A DNA stretch of 64,000 bases, from contig JADJEI010000001.1 in NCBI GenBank assembly GCA_016709155.1, positions 496,001 through 560,000 on the forward strand. The letters are read 5' to 3'. This DNA is from Ignavibacteriales bacterium (lineage in GTDB: Bacteria > Bacteroidota > Ignavibacteria > Ignavibacteriales > Ignavibacteriaceae). Under the pieces are notes generated by a model. The model was not told the DNA's origin. It did no database searches and saw only the letters and a list, made by a program, of their open reading frames with translations. Shown here piece by piece: positions 27,096-35,023 of this stretch (position 1 is the first letter of the stretch; every line of letters begins with the position of its first letter). Made by a program: the position numbers and the translations under genes.

Positions 27096-28028
27096 TTAAT
27101 TCTTTTTGTAAAAAGTATTTCCATCGTATATAAGCTCTTTAATCTTTTTTGTTTCAATGAGTCTTTTTACTGTATTCCAATTTGAATTAGATTTTTTCAA
27201 ATAATTTTCAACAGCATCTTTTCTCATTGGATGAACTGCCATAATGCTGATTAAACTATCTTCTGTTTCACTGGTTATAGAGAATTCATTCCCTTCATAC
27301 TCATCCAATAATTCGGTGTTATTAAAAATAGATTTTACTATTCTATACACATTTTTTGTTTTTACTCTTTCCGGCCTGTGAATATTTGTTAATGGAGTAG
27401 GTCTTGTCGGAATTGTCAGATAAGAAATTTCTGGATCTACCTTTACAATAAAATGAGCAACCTTGATAAGTTCATCTTCATTATCATTCATTCCATTTAT
27501 TAGCATTGTTTCAGTTACAAGTGTGCCATTGTAAATTTCTTTGAACTCCAAAATTCCATCTAATATTTTATTTAGATTAAGTGATAAAGCAGGATGATTA
27601 ATATGTTTCCAGGTAGATTCATTTATTGCATCAATCTTAACTGAAACATAATCAGCGATTTTTAATGCTTCTTGAACTTCCTTTTTCCATATTAGAGATG
27701 AGTTTGTAAACACAGCAATCTTAATTCCAAAATCCTGAAGCAGTTGAATTGTTTCATAAAGATTTACATCAAGTGTTGGCTCACCATCTGGAACGAAAGA
27801 AAGATAATCGATTCTTTCTTTATTAGATTTTAGATTCTTCAAACGATCTTTTACTTCGGTATAAATAATCATAGGTGAGTAAAACTCTTTCTGCTCAGTT
27901 GATAAGTGAGTTGTCAATCCAACCTGGCAATAAACACAGGAATAGCTGCAAACTTTTGGAGGAATATTATTTATACCAAGGCTTCTTCCTAATCTTCTTG
28001 ATGGTATTGGTCCAAATAAAATTGACAT
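27096..28028 (-). CDS. Radical SAM protein (COG0731 type) with winged-helix tail, copy 1
   Basis: Radical SAM enzyme with the N-terminal FGPIPSRRLGRSLGINNIPPKVCSY of the COG0731 type and cluster motif CSYSCVYC (CxxxCxxC). Then PDGEPTLD and VFTNSSL (SAM-binding) and VSVKIDAI. After about residue 235 there is a winged-helix-like tail (FSITSETEDSLISIMAVHP). Length 310. It resembles the second radical SAM gene at 29632-30662. Substrate unknown; a role in the cofactor cluster is inferred from location. Confidence 0.88.
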   Translation of the reverse strand: MSILFGPIPSRRLGRSLGINNIPPKVCSYSCVYCQVGLTTHLSTEQKEFYSPMIIYTEVKDRLKNLKSNKERIDYLSFVPDGEPTLDVNLYETIQLLQDFGIKIAVFTNSSLIWKKEVQEALKIADYVSVKIDAINESTWKHINHPALSLNLNKILDGILEFKEIYNGTLVTETMLINGMNDNEDELIKVAHFIVKVDPEISYLTIPTRPTPLTNIHRPERVKTKNVYRIVKSIFNNTELLDEYEGNEFSITSETEDSLISIMAVHPMRKDAVENYLKKSNSNWNTVKRLIETKKIKELIYDGNTFYKKN

Positions 28029-28058
28029 TTTTTTATCTCATTTTTTTATTCATTATGA

Positions 28059-28376
28059 CTATTTAATATGATCCCAGATAACAAGAACAATAGCCCCGGA
28101 TTTTGAAGTGAATGGTCCATGATCATTGTGAGCTGGAATAAATCTGTAAGTTCCAGAAGTAAACTGAACTCCTTCACTTTCATATTCACCTTCAAGAACT
28201 AAATGTTGTTCATTATAAACATGTGTGTGAGCATCAAGATGAAACCCTTGCGGTAGTTTTAACAATAATGTTTTGGAATCAATTTCATTTCGCAAAATTT
28301 TAATCCTGGTCCCAACAGGGTAACCCTCTGCTTTTTCCCAGCCAAATTCATCATAAATATTAAGTATGTTCGTCAT
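28059..28376 (-). CDS. Single-domain cupin protein
   Basis: Small beta-barrel metal-binding protein. Seen: the cupin pattern HLDAHTHVYNEQHLVLEGEYES and a second motif IPAHNDHGPF that supply His/Glu ligands. The start at 28376 has AGGTGG upstream and is preferred over 28418. 105 residues. In a metal-cofactor operon it may be a sensor or detoxification protein, but there is no direct evidence. Confidence 0.8.
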   Translation of the reverse strand: MTNILNIYDEFGWEKAEGYPVGTRIKILRNEIDSKTLLLKLPQGFHLDAHTHVYNEQHLVLEGEYESEGVQFTSGTYRFIPAHNDHGPFTSKSGAIVLVIWDHIK

Positions 28377-28434
28377 AGTTCCACCTCTTATATTTATAGA
28401 ATTATTTTCATCACTCAATTATTTAATAAGTCTT

Positions 28435-28692
28435 TTAGTTATGTATAAAAATATCTGATGTTAGTTTTCGTAAGTCAAGTTTTTTAAGTATATCACAATC
28501 GCAACTCAAGGATTGTAAAGCAAAATATTTCATAATTTCCTCAATTTCTAAATCGGAGAAATTTCCCTTTAGATACCATCTGGTGTATTTAAAATTTTTC
28601 TCGCATTTCTTATCACCTCCAAAGATTTCATACAAGTATGCCTGCAACAACGCTAACTGATGAAGTGGTATAGGTAATTCAAGTTTTAACAT
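28435..28692 (-). CDS. Small DUF2695-like protein
   Basis: An 85-residue protein with a leucine-rich helix, a Trp-Tyr-Leu stretch (KYTRWYLKGNF) and the conserved-looking CDCDILKKLD near its end, similar to DUF2695. Function unknown. Its position between the cupin and TPR genes on the same strand suggests it belongs to the cluster. No clear ribosome site was found. Confidence 0.55.
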   Translation of the reverse strand: MLKLELPIPLHQLALLQAYLYEIFGGDKKCEKNFKYTRWYLKGNFSDLEIEEIMKYFALQSLSCDCDILKKLDLRKLTSDIFIHN

Positions 28693-28770
28693 TTTAAAGC
28701 GCCCTTTTACATACTATTGAATTAAATAAAGAATCACACCTTTAGATCAGAAATAATTGTAAAAACAAGA

Positions 28771-29043
28771 TCATCCGAAGTCACTATTTAACTCTAATTT
28801 TGCCGATTCTTTAAAATCCTTTCGTGCTTCTTTATAAAGTCCAAGTTGCATCTCAATACTTGCTCTGTTAAAAAAGGCCACAGAATCATTCGGATTTAGT
28901 TTGATAGCCTCTGTAAATAATTCAAGAGCATCTTTGTAATTCCTATTATCAGCTTGATTAACTCCAATAATATTATATACAAAAGAGTTGATCCCAGTGT
29001 CTGTTTTGGAGGAAGATGCATCAAAATAATTTTGGCTATTCAT
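28771..29043 (-). CDS. Small TPR-repeat protein
   Basis: About 90 residues with two TPR-like helix pairs: ALELFTEAIKLNPNDSVAFFNRASIEMQLGLYKEARKDFKESAKLE is the clear motif. It is probably an adaptor or scaffold. Same strand and same cluster as the NifX/ATPase genes. Ends near a 130-base AT-rich gap before the CGGC gene. No transmembrane segment. Confidence 0.75.
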   Translation of the reverse strand: MNSQNYFDASSSKTDTGINSFVYNIIGVNQADNRNYKDALELFTEAIKLNPNDSVAFFNRASIEMQLGLYKEARKDFKESAKLELNSDFG

Positions 29044-29175
29044 GTGCTGTCCTCTTAACTTAAATTTTAATTATCTCACCTATTCAAAAATCCTTATTAG
29101 CTGCAATATTCTATAAACGATTTACATACAGTCATTAGCAGAAATGTTAAGTATTTAATAAAGTATGGAATTTTT

Positions 29176-29628
29176 TTAATCATAAGCTAACCTTACTGCT
29201 CTATCCTTTAGAGTAGGTGTTATAAAGTCAATCCACTCATTATTATTCCAGGTTCCGATTTTTGTATGAGTTAAATAATATTTTTCCGGTATCGGATGAG
29301 TTCCAACAACTACTTTTAATCCATACTTTGTTTCAATAAATTCTTTAAAATGATTGATATATGGACAAGGCGGATAACCAACAACCATTCCTGTTGCAAA
29401 GTGGATTACTTCAGCACCATTTTTTTTCAATTCTTCCGGTGCATATTCAATATTTCCGCCGGGACAACCACCACAGGAAGTATAACCAACCAGTTCTACA
29501 TCTTTATCTTTGTAAATATCAAAAGCACCTGCTCTTTCTTTTACAGATCTAAAACATTTTCCACCAGCACAACTTTTATATCTATCGCAAATGATTATGC
29601 CGATTTTTATTTTTTCATTCATACTCAT
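29176..29628 (-). CDS. CGGC-domain metal-binding protein
   Basis: CGGC-type protein (PF08821-like) of 150 residues. Seen: IGIIICDRYKSCAGGKCFRSV, the signature GYTSCGGCPGGNIEY, then HFATGMVVGYPPCPY. The conserved Cys pairs probably hold a metal or Fe-S centre. Families of this type are found in anaerobes in oxidoreductase or redox loci. Only three bases separate it from the upstream radical SAM gene, so it is cotranscribed with it. Confidence 0.85.
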   Translation of the reverse strand: MSMNEKIKIGIIICDRYKSCAGGKCFRSVKERAGAFDIYKDKDVELVGYTSCGGCPGGNIEYAPEELKKNGAEVIHFATGMVVGYPPCPYINHFKEFIETKYGLKVVVGTHPIPEKYYLTHTKIGTWNNNEWIDFITPTLKDRAVRLAYD

Positions 29629-29631
29629 ATC

Positions 29632-30662
29632 CTATTTGGTTTCGGCAAGTTTAAAATATTTTTTATTTGCGAAGATTGATTTCTCAATCAATTTATTGTT
29701 TAATAATCCTTGTAAATAACCAATCTTATCATTGGCTCTGGCGAAAGAGGTTACAGCTTCTTCATTAACAGGATGTAATTCCAGTAAACCTAAAAGCTCA
29801 TTTTCAAAATCATCGGTTGTAAAAATTCTTCCTTCTCCGGGCAGCATAACGTTAGTGAGTTTGGAATATTCTTTTGAATTATCTGGGATAAGTCTTTCAG
29901 TGTTTCAGTATCCGGACTTACAGCATAATTCTCAGCCGGTGGATAGATAGGCGTCATAAAATAAGAAGCATTGCGGTTGATGGTACTTAAAAAATTACCA
30001 AGTTGTTTAATCTCACTTTCATTATCGTTAAAGTTTTTAATAAGCATCGTTTCGGTTGTTAATGTACCTCTAAATTTTTTAGAGAATTGTTTTATTCCAT
30101 TTAAGATCATATCATATTTTAATCTTTCGTGCGGGCGATTTATTTTTAACCACGTTTCTTCATTAATCGTATCAATCTTAAGCGATACATAATCAGCGAA
30201 CATTAAATTTTCTTGAATGTTTTCATTCCATAAAAGAGCAGAATTTGTAAAGACTGCGATTTTATAATCAAACTCTCTTAACAGTTGGATTTCTTGTGAC
30301 AAACTTATATCCATTGCAGGGTCCCCACTGCCGGCAAACAAAATGTAATCAATTTGTTTCCCCATTTTTGTAATTTCATCAATTTTATTTTTTACGGATA
30401 CAAAAAGTTCGTAGGGAGAGAGACAATTATTTGTGCAGATAGAACAACAAGAAGTTTTTCCACTCTGGCAATAAATACAATTATATGAGCAAACTCCCGG
30501 CTTAACATTATTAATTCCCAGTACCAACCCAAGTCTTCTTGAACGTACAGGTCCATAAACTACTTTGCATTTTAATGATCTATCTTTTAGAATGCTTGTT
30601 TCAAGCTTTCTGCAAAGTAATTCGATTTTATTTTTTATCCAGGAATTTTTTTTATTTTTCAT
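29632..30662 (-). pseudogene. Radical SAM protein with winged-helix tail, copy 2, frameshifted
   Basis: First gene of the minus-strand ORP-like cluster. 29790-30662 encodes the radical SAM core with VCSYNCIYCQSGKTSCCSIC, FAGSGDPAMD and YVSLKIDTI. The frame is lost at about 29855-29880, where SLTLCCPEK replaces what should read SLTNVMLPGEGR. The continuation to 29632 (FTTDDFENELLGLLELHPVNE to KYFKLAETK) is the winged-helix tail seen in copy 1. Joined about 340 residues. It starts 178 bases from the divergent sigma-54 activator, so it is the promoter-proximal gene. A homopolymer or small indel is the most likely cause. Confidence 0.82.
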
Positions 30663-30723
30663 TTTGTACCTCTTTATTATAAAATATGATTACTACTTGT
30701 GTACCATAATAAAGATGCTTTTT

Positions 30724-30819
30724 TTGCAAAATATCCAGATTAGATTGAGATTTTTTTTGCATAATTGCATTGATTATTGCAATGTGTTGCATTACTGCAT
30801 TTTATGGATTATTATTGCA
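30724..30819. promoter_or_regulatory. Cluster of TTGCA motifs between divergent promoters
   Basis: Six TTGCA copies (30724, 30757, 30765, 30777, 30787, 30815) plus CTGCA at 30795 lie in 96 bases between the minus-strand cluster and the sigma-54 activator gene, several as inverted pairs, for example TGCAA-TGTG-TTGCA. This is a likely upstream activating sequence for the activator. GG-N9-GC at 30806-30818 resembles a sigma-54 -24/-12 element but is one base short. Confidence 0.55.
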
Positions 30820-30840
30820 ATAAGTTTTAAGGATTGTAAT

Positions 30841-32574
30841 ATGTCAGATGTACAACAAATAGTTGATAAGAATAAAGAGACATTGATTATTCCCGATGGA
30901 ATCATTGTAATTGGTAAAGATAAAAATATTATTGTTTTTAATGAGGCAGCTTCCCGCATATCCGGTTACTCTGAAGAAGACGCAGTAACGAATAATTTTG
31001 AATTTCTTTTTAAGAAAAATTTTGATGACAGAAAATATATTATTGAGTCGTTGGAGGATAATTTATCTTTTAATAATCTTTCATTTAACATTACCGATAG
31101 CAAAGGCAATGTTAAAAATGTACTTGCTTCAATCACTCCAATTAAAAGAGATGAAAACGTTTTAAGTGTCGTTTTTGTTTTTAGAGATACAAAAGAGATG
31201 CTTTCATTAGCAGAAGAAATTCAAGAAAAAACTTCTGAGCTGATTGATCAAAAAAATAAATTAGATGCAATTTTTAACAGCAACATTGAAGGCACTTTTA
31301 CAATTGATAATGATTGGAATGTTACATCGTTTAATACATCCGCAGAAAAGATAACCGGTTACAAAAAATCTGAGGCAATCGGCAAAAAATGCTGGGACAT
31401 TTTCAATTCATCAATCTGCCGTAATGGATGCCATATGGAACAAACACTGCTGAAAGGTAAAGCAATGTTGGGCAATGAATTGGAAATTATTCATAGAAGC
31501 GGAAAGAAAGTTCCTATCAGAGTTAACTCAAATATTTTAATGAATAATAAGAATGAAAAAATTGGTGCGATTGAAACTTTTCTGGATATATCTGAACTAA
31601 AAAATTTATCCGCACACTTAAATGATTTTTTTAAGTATGAAAATATTGTCGGAAGAAATAAAGAGATTAAACAAATTATTTCAGTGCTCGAAAGTGTTTC
31701 TCAAACAGATACTACGGTTTTAATTACTGGTGAAAGCGGTACGGGAAAAGAATTAGCTGCACGTGCAATACATCTAAATAGTTCAAGAAAAACAGGACCT
31801 TTCATAGCAGTCAATTGCAGTGCATTTGTCGAATCACTTATTGAGAGCGAATTATTTGGACACGAGAAAGGTTCATTTACAGGGGCAATAAAAACTAAGA
31901 TTGGAAAGTTTGAACTTGCACAAGGCGGAACTTTATTTCTTGATGAAATCGGAGATCTGTCAATTGCAGTTCAGACAAAACTTTTAAGAGTTTTAGAAAC
32001 GCGAGAATTTGAAAGAGTCGGCGGGAACAAAACTATAAAAATGGATGCAAGAATAATTGCAGCAACAAATAAAAATCTTTTGGATGAAATTGCTGCAGGA
32101 AGATTTCGTGAAGATTTATTTTACAGAATAAATGTAATCAACATTCACCTTCCCCCTTTGCGTGAAAGAATGGATGATCTACCTTTAATAATAAATCATT
32201 TCATTGAATCTTTTAATAAAAAGTTTAATAAAAATATAAAACAATTTTCTTCGTCAGCTTTTGATATTTTGATGGAATATAATTGGCCAGGTAATATCAG
32301 AGAATTGGAAAATGTAATTGAGCATTGTTTTGTTCTTTGCAGTGGTGACATAATTCAAGTTGAGTGCCTGCCTAAAAGATTGCGTGAACAAAAACCTAAA
32401 AAGTCAAATTCACAAGATCAGAACCCGAAAAAAGGATTTAAAGATGCCGAAAGAGAATTGATTATTTCTGTTTTAGAAAAGAACAATCACAACCGAACAA
32501 AAGCCGCAAAAGAGTTAAACATTAATCCTTCAACACTCTGGAGGAAGATTAAAAAACTTGGAATAGAATTTTAG
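30841..32574 (+). CDS. Sigma-54-dependent activator with two PAS domains
   Basis: Bacterial enhancer-binding protein. Order: PAS 1 (about 15-120), a coiled-coil linker, PAS 2 (about 135-260) with CWDIFNSSICRNGC, a Cys set that may bind Fe-S or haem, then AAA+ with Walker A GESGTGKE and the sigma-54 contact loop GSFTGA (Ala changed to Ser), then LFLDEIGDL and a Fis-type HTH at the end (RTKAAKELNINPSTLWRKIKK). The ATG at 30841 is preferred; the frame upstream is promoter DNA. Divergent from the ORP-like operon, it should be its regulator, as OrpR is in Desulfovibrio. About 577 residues. Confidence 0.92.
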   Translation: MSDVQQIVDKNKETLIIPDGIIVIGKDKNIIVFNEAASRISGYSEEDAVTNNFEFLFKKNFDDRKYIIESLEDNLSFNNLSFNITDSKGNVKNVLASITPIKRDENVLSVVFVFRDTKEMLSLAEEIQEKTSELIDQKNKLDAIFNSNIEGTFTIDNDWNVTSFNTSAEKITGYKKSEAIGKKCWDIFNSSICRNGCHMEQTLLKGKAMLGNELEIIHRSGKKVPIRVNSNILMNNKNEKIGAIETFLDISELKNLSAHLNDFFKYENIVGRNKEIKQIISVLESVSQTDTTVLITGESGTGKELAARAIHLNSSRKTGPFIAVNCSAFVESLIESELFGHEKGSFTGAIKTKIGKFELAQGGTLFLDEIGDLSIAVQTKLLRVLETREFERVGGNKTIKMDARIIAATNKNLLDEIAAGRFREDLFYRINVINIHLPPLRERMDDLPLIINHFIESFNKKFNKNIKQFSSSAFDILMEYNWPGNIRELENVIEHCFVLCSGDIIQVECLPKRLREQKPKKSNSQDQNPKKGFKDAERELIISVLEKNNHNRTKAAKELNINPSTLWRKIKKLGIEF

Positions 32575-32584
32575 ATCTAATAAA

Positions 32585-32609
32585 AAAAGCCGGCTTAAAA
32601 CCGGCTTTT
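32585..32609. terminator. Bidirectional rho-independent terminator
   Basis: AAAAGCCGG and CCGGCTTTT form a 9-bp stem with a 7-base loop and A/T runs on both sides. It separates the convergent sigma-54 activator and YedE-rhodanese genes and works for both strands. Confidence 0.85.
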
Positions 32610-32613
32610 AATT

Positions 32614-33807
32614 TTAACACCCGCCAACTACACGCTTTTGCGTTTTCTTCACAGGTCCGGCAGATTTATTATTTTGAATTAAAACCGGAATTACCGAAAC
32701 CGCTTTTGTTCTAAAACGATTCTGATAAACTTCATCAATGTTTTTAGGATTTTCAATCGGTTTAAAATTTAATATTTTATCATTAAAAGCATTCAATCCG
32801 CCCTGTAAAATTTTAATGTGTTTATATCCAAGTTCCGTAGCGATGATTGCAATTTTTCTTTCGGTCAGTTCATCATTAGCTATAAAGACATTTATTTTAT
32901 GACGCACTGAAAGTACTTTGTTCGGTTCTTTTTCAAATAAATTATCAAGCGTAAATGATGTTGATTTTGGCAGATTCATTTTTGTGTATTCTTTTTCATT
33001 TCTAAAATCAATCACCTGTAATTTTGTATCCTGCTCATCCATTAATTGATATGCAAATTCATCAACAGTCATAACGTCCATTTTATAAGATTGAACAAAC
33101 TCTTTATTCTCAACAAGCTGAGTAAGTGAAGCCTTTCTTTCAGGGAAAATGAAAGCTGAAAGTGCCATCACAATTCCAACTGCAGCGATACTTATATAAT
33201 ATGGTGTAAATCTAAAAACAGGCTTTACCTCTTTGTTAATTTTATTCTCAACTATTGAAGCAAACCAAAAAGCTGCAAGTGCAAACACTACCATAATAAA
33301 TGCAAAAACATTTTGTGACATATTTAGAGTTTCAAAAAAACGCGGGCTCCCCAGGTTTGATGTTTTATATAATCCTTCAAATAATGGATAACCTTCTGCA
33401 AAAACTAATACACCAACAAAAGCACCTCCAATAAAAATCATAGCATCAATCTTACCAATGGCTGCGGCACAAACACTTGTACCGGGACAAAATCCGCCAA
33501 CCACAAATCCTAATCCCATTATCAATCCACCGATTATACCTGACCATAGAAATGTGGGATTAACATAAACAAGATTTATATCAACCAACCCAAAATGCTC
33601 AAGCCCCATTACACCAATCATTGCAACAATGCCGGCTGTAAAGAAAACGCGAAGCACTGTAAAATCGTATCCGTAAAATAATCCAACTAATTTTTTTGAA
33701 GTGGAAAATCCTGCCTGCTCTAAAATTATTCCAAATAAAATTCCAATAATAAGTGCAACTATAAAATTTAAATTATTACTAATAAGATCTGGAACTAAAG
33801 GTCCCAT
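32614..33807 (-). CDS. YedE-family sulfur transporter fused to a rhodanese-like domain
   Basis: Membrane part (residues 1 to about 235) of the YeeE/YedE thiosulfate-uptake family with GGFCPGTSVCAAAIGK, plus a cytosolic rhodanese-like domain (about 250-350: VDEFAYQLMDEQDTKLQVIDFRNEKEY, LGYKHIKILQGGLNAF). The rhodanese loop that normally starts with the active Cys reads FIANDELTE, so it lacks that Cys. The last residues are VVGGC, a free terminal Cys. AAGGAGATG precedes the start. The neighbour on the same strand is the other half of a YeeE/YedE pair. Confidence 0.85.
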   Translation of the reverse strand: MGPLVPDLISNNLNFIVALIIGILFGIILEQAGFSTSKKLVGLFYGYDFTVLRVFFTAGIVAMIGVMGLEHFGLVDINLVYVNPTFLWSGIIGGLIMGLGFVVGGFCPGTSVCAAAIGKIDAMIFIGGAFVGVLVFAEGYPLFEGLYKTSNLGSPRFFETLNMSQNVFAFIMVVFALAAFWFASIVENKINKEVKPVFRFTPYYISIAAVGIVMALSAFIFPERKASLTQLVENKEFVQSYKMDVMTVDEFAYQLMDEQDTKLQVIDFRNEKEYTKMNLPKSTSFTLDNLFEKEPNKVLSVRHKINVFIANDELTERKIAIIATELGYKHIKILQGGLNAFNDKILNFKPIENPKNIDEVYQNRFRTKAVSVIPVLIQNNKSAGPVKKTQKRVVGGC

Positions 33808-33822
33808 AAAATCATCTCCTTC

Positions 33823-34341
33823 TTATATCCAAAATTTTCTAAAAAAATATGCAAACATATATGCCCCGGCAAAGATTGCAAACATTGTAATTATTCCTCC
33901 GGTTGACATAACAGCCATACCACTAAGTGCTGCGCCGCTTGTACATCCGCGACCAAGTTGAGAGCCTACTCCCCATAATAATCCGCCGATTAAGGCACCA
34001 GCAACTCTAATTTGTGTTGTCGAGCGTGGTCCTTTTTCCAATTTAAAATCTAAACGATTGGAAATTAATCCTGATAAAAAAGCTCCGATTAAAACACCTG
34101 TAACTTCAAACACAAGCCAGCTCATAAGTGGGCTTGAACCGGGATGTTCTTTACTATATTCCTGGTAAAATCTTGTATTCTCTGTATGCGATGGCGCAAT
34201 AGTTTCTACAGCAGTAACAGCGTAACTTTTGATAGCACCACTTGCGCCTAAACCTCTGCCCGTAATATAAATTGTTGCTATCAATAACAAGCCGAGTAAA
34301 ACTCCAGCTAAGTAAGGATTCATATATTTTGTTTCTTCCAT
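33823..34341 (-). CDS. YeeE/YedE-family sulfur transporter subunit
   Basis: Small membrane protein of the YeeE/YedE type with LGRGCTSGAALSG, which carries the conserved Cys of this sulfur-transport family. About four membrane segments and a 172-residue length. It lies 16 bases before the YedE-rhodanese gene, so the two probably form one transporter. The start ATG has AGAGG upstream. Its coding sequence is overlapped in another frame by the 3' end of the longest cytochrome b reading, an overlap that I regard as not real. Confidence 0.85.
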   Translation of the reverse strand: MEETKYMNPYLAGVLLGLLLIATIYITGRGLGASGAIKSYAVTAVETIAPSHTENTRFYQEYSKEHPGSSPLMSWLVFEVTGVLIGAFLSGLISNRLDFKLEKGPRSTTQIRVAGALIGGLLWGVGSQLGRGCTSGAALSGMAVMSTGGIITMFAIFAGAYMFAYFFRKFWI

Positions 34342-35023
34342 AAAAACCTCTAATCAATTTTTGTGTTATTAATTTTGATGTTTCAATTTTTTCACCATCA
34401 TTTTTTTTATGTTCATCTTCAAGTTCTTCAAAACCAGTAAGCATTGCTTTAAGATTTGAAGTTACACTCTCCCCTGTCGTAATCAAATAAAGGTGTGTAA
34501 TTATAAAAATAATTAATAAAATTGCTGCGATAGTGTGAATGATGGCAACTACTTCTAAAGTTTGAATATTAATTGATTCAATTCCGTGTCGCGATGGATA
34601 ACGATAAAACATGTAAAGTAAACCAGTGGTTACACTAACGGGAATCACTAATATTTTTAATCCAAAGTAAGTCAGTTTTTGCAGTGGATTTAATTTACTT
34701 AGCACTGTTTTCTTTGTTGGATGAGGAGTGTTTCGGAAAATTCCGAAGATATAATAATCTAATTGAGCTTTAATATTTTGAAGTGTTGGTACATATTGTT
34801 TCCACTCCCCTGTTGTTAAATGCCAGAAGATTGCAAACACTATCAAAATAATTAACATATATGCTGCAACGTTATGATATCGCACCGCCTCTCTGAATCC
34901 AAAAAAATTATAAGTGCCGTGGATTTCAAATCCTGTAAATGCAAGAAAGAAAATTAATATCGCCTGCATCCAATGCCAGAATCTTTCAAAACTTTTATAA
35001 ATATAAACTTGTTTCTTGCTCAT
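34154..35023 (-). CDS. Membrane cytochrome b subunit (3' end uncertain)
   Basis: Di-haem b-type membrane cytochrome, about four helices, with conserved His in FERFWHWMQAILIFFLAFTGFEIHG, AVRYHNVAAYML, FAIFWHLT and AIIHTIAAILLIIFIITHLY. It probably transfers quinol electrons to the octahaem protein encoded by the overlapping upstream gene. The last 65 residues are rich in Arg/Cys and overlap yeeE by 188 bases, which is very unlike a real C-terminus. One base gained or lost in the 8-T run on the plus strand at 34401-34408 would bring a stop at about 34360-34405. So the true protein is about 210-220 residues. Confidence 0.8.
   Translation of the reverse strand: MSKKQVYIYKSFERFWHWMQAILIFFLAFTGFEIHGTYNFFGFREAVRYHNVAAYMLIILIVFAIFWHLTTGEWKQYVPTLQNIKAQLDYYIFGIFRNTPHPTKKTVLSKLNPLQKLTYFGLKILVIPVSVTTGLLYMFYRYPSRHGIESINIQTLEVVAIIHTIAAILLIIFIITHLYLITTGESVTSNLKAMLTGFEELEDEHKKNDGEKIETSKLITQKLIRGFYGRNKIYESLLSWSFTRLVIDSNNLYYGQRFRRKWCYQKLRCYCCRNYCAIAYREYKILPGI

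Noticed and set aside
30806..30818. Firm sigma-54 promoter before the activator gene
   Set aside because: Spacing is GG-N9-GC, not GG-N10-GC. Listed only as a possible site because of the indel background.
30565..30840. Longer start for the sigma-54 activator
   Set aside because: The extra frame is rich in Phe/Ile and overlaps the divergent radical SAM gene and promoter; AAGGA precedes the ATG at 30841, which starts a normal PAS domain.
34154..34345. Cys/Arg-rich C-terminus of cytochrome b
   Set aside because: It lies in the coding sequence of YeeE in another frame and has a composition unlike a membrane protein; an indel in the 8-base T run explains it.
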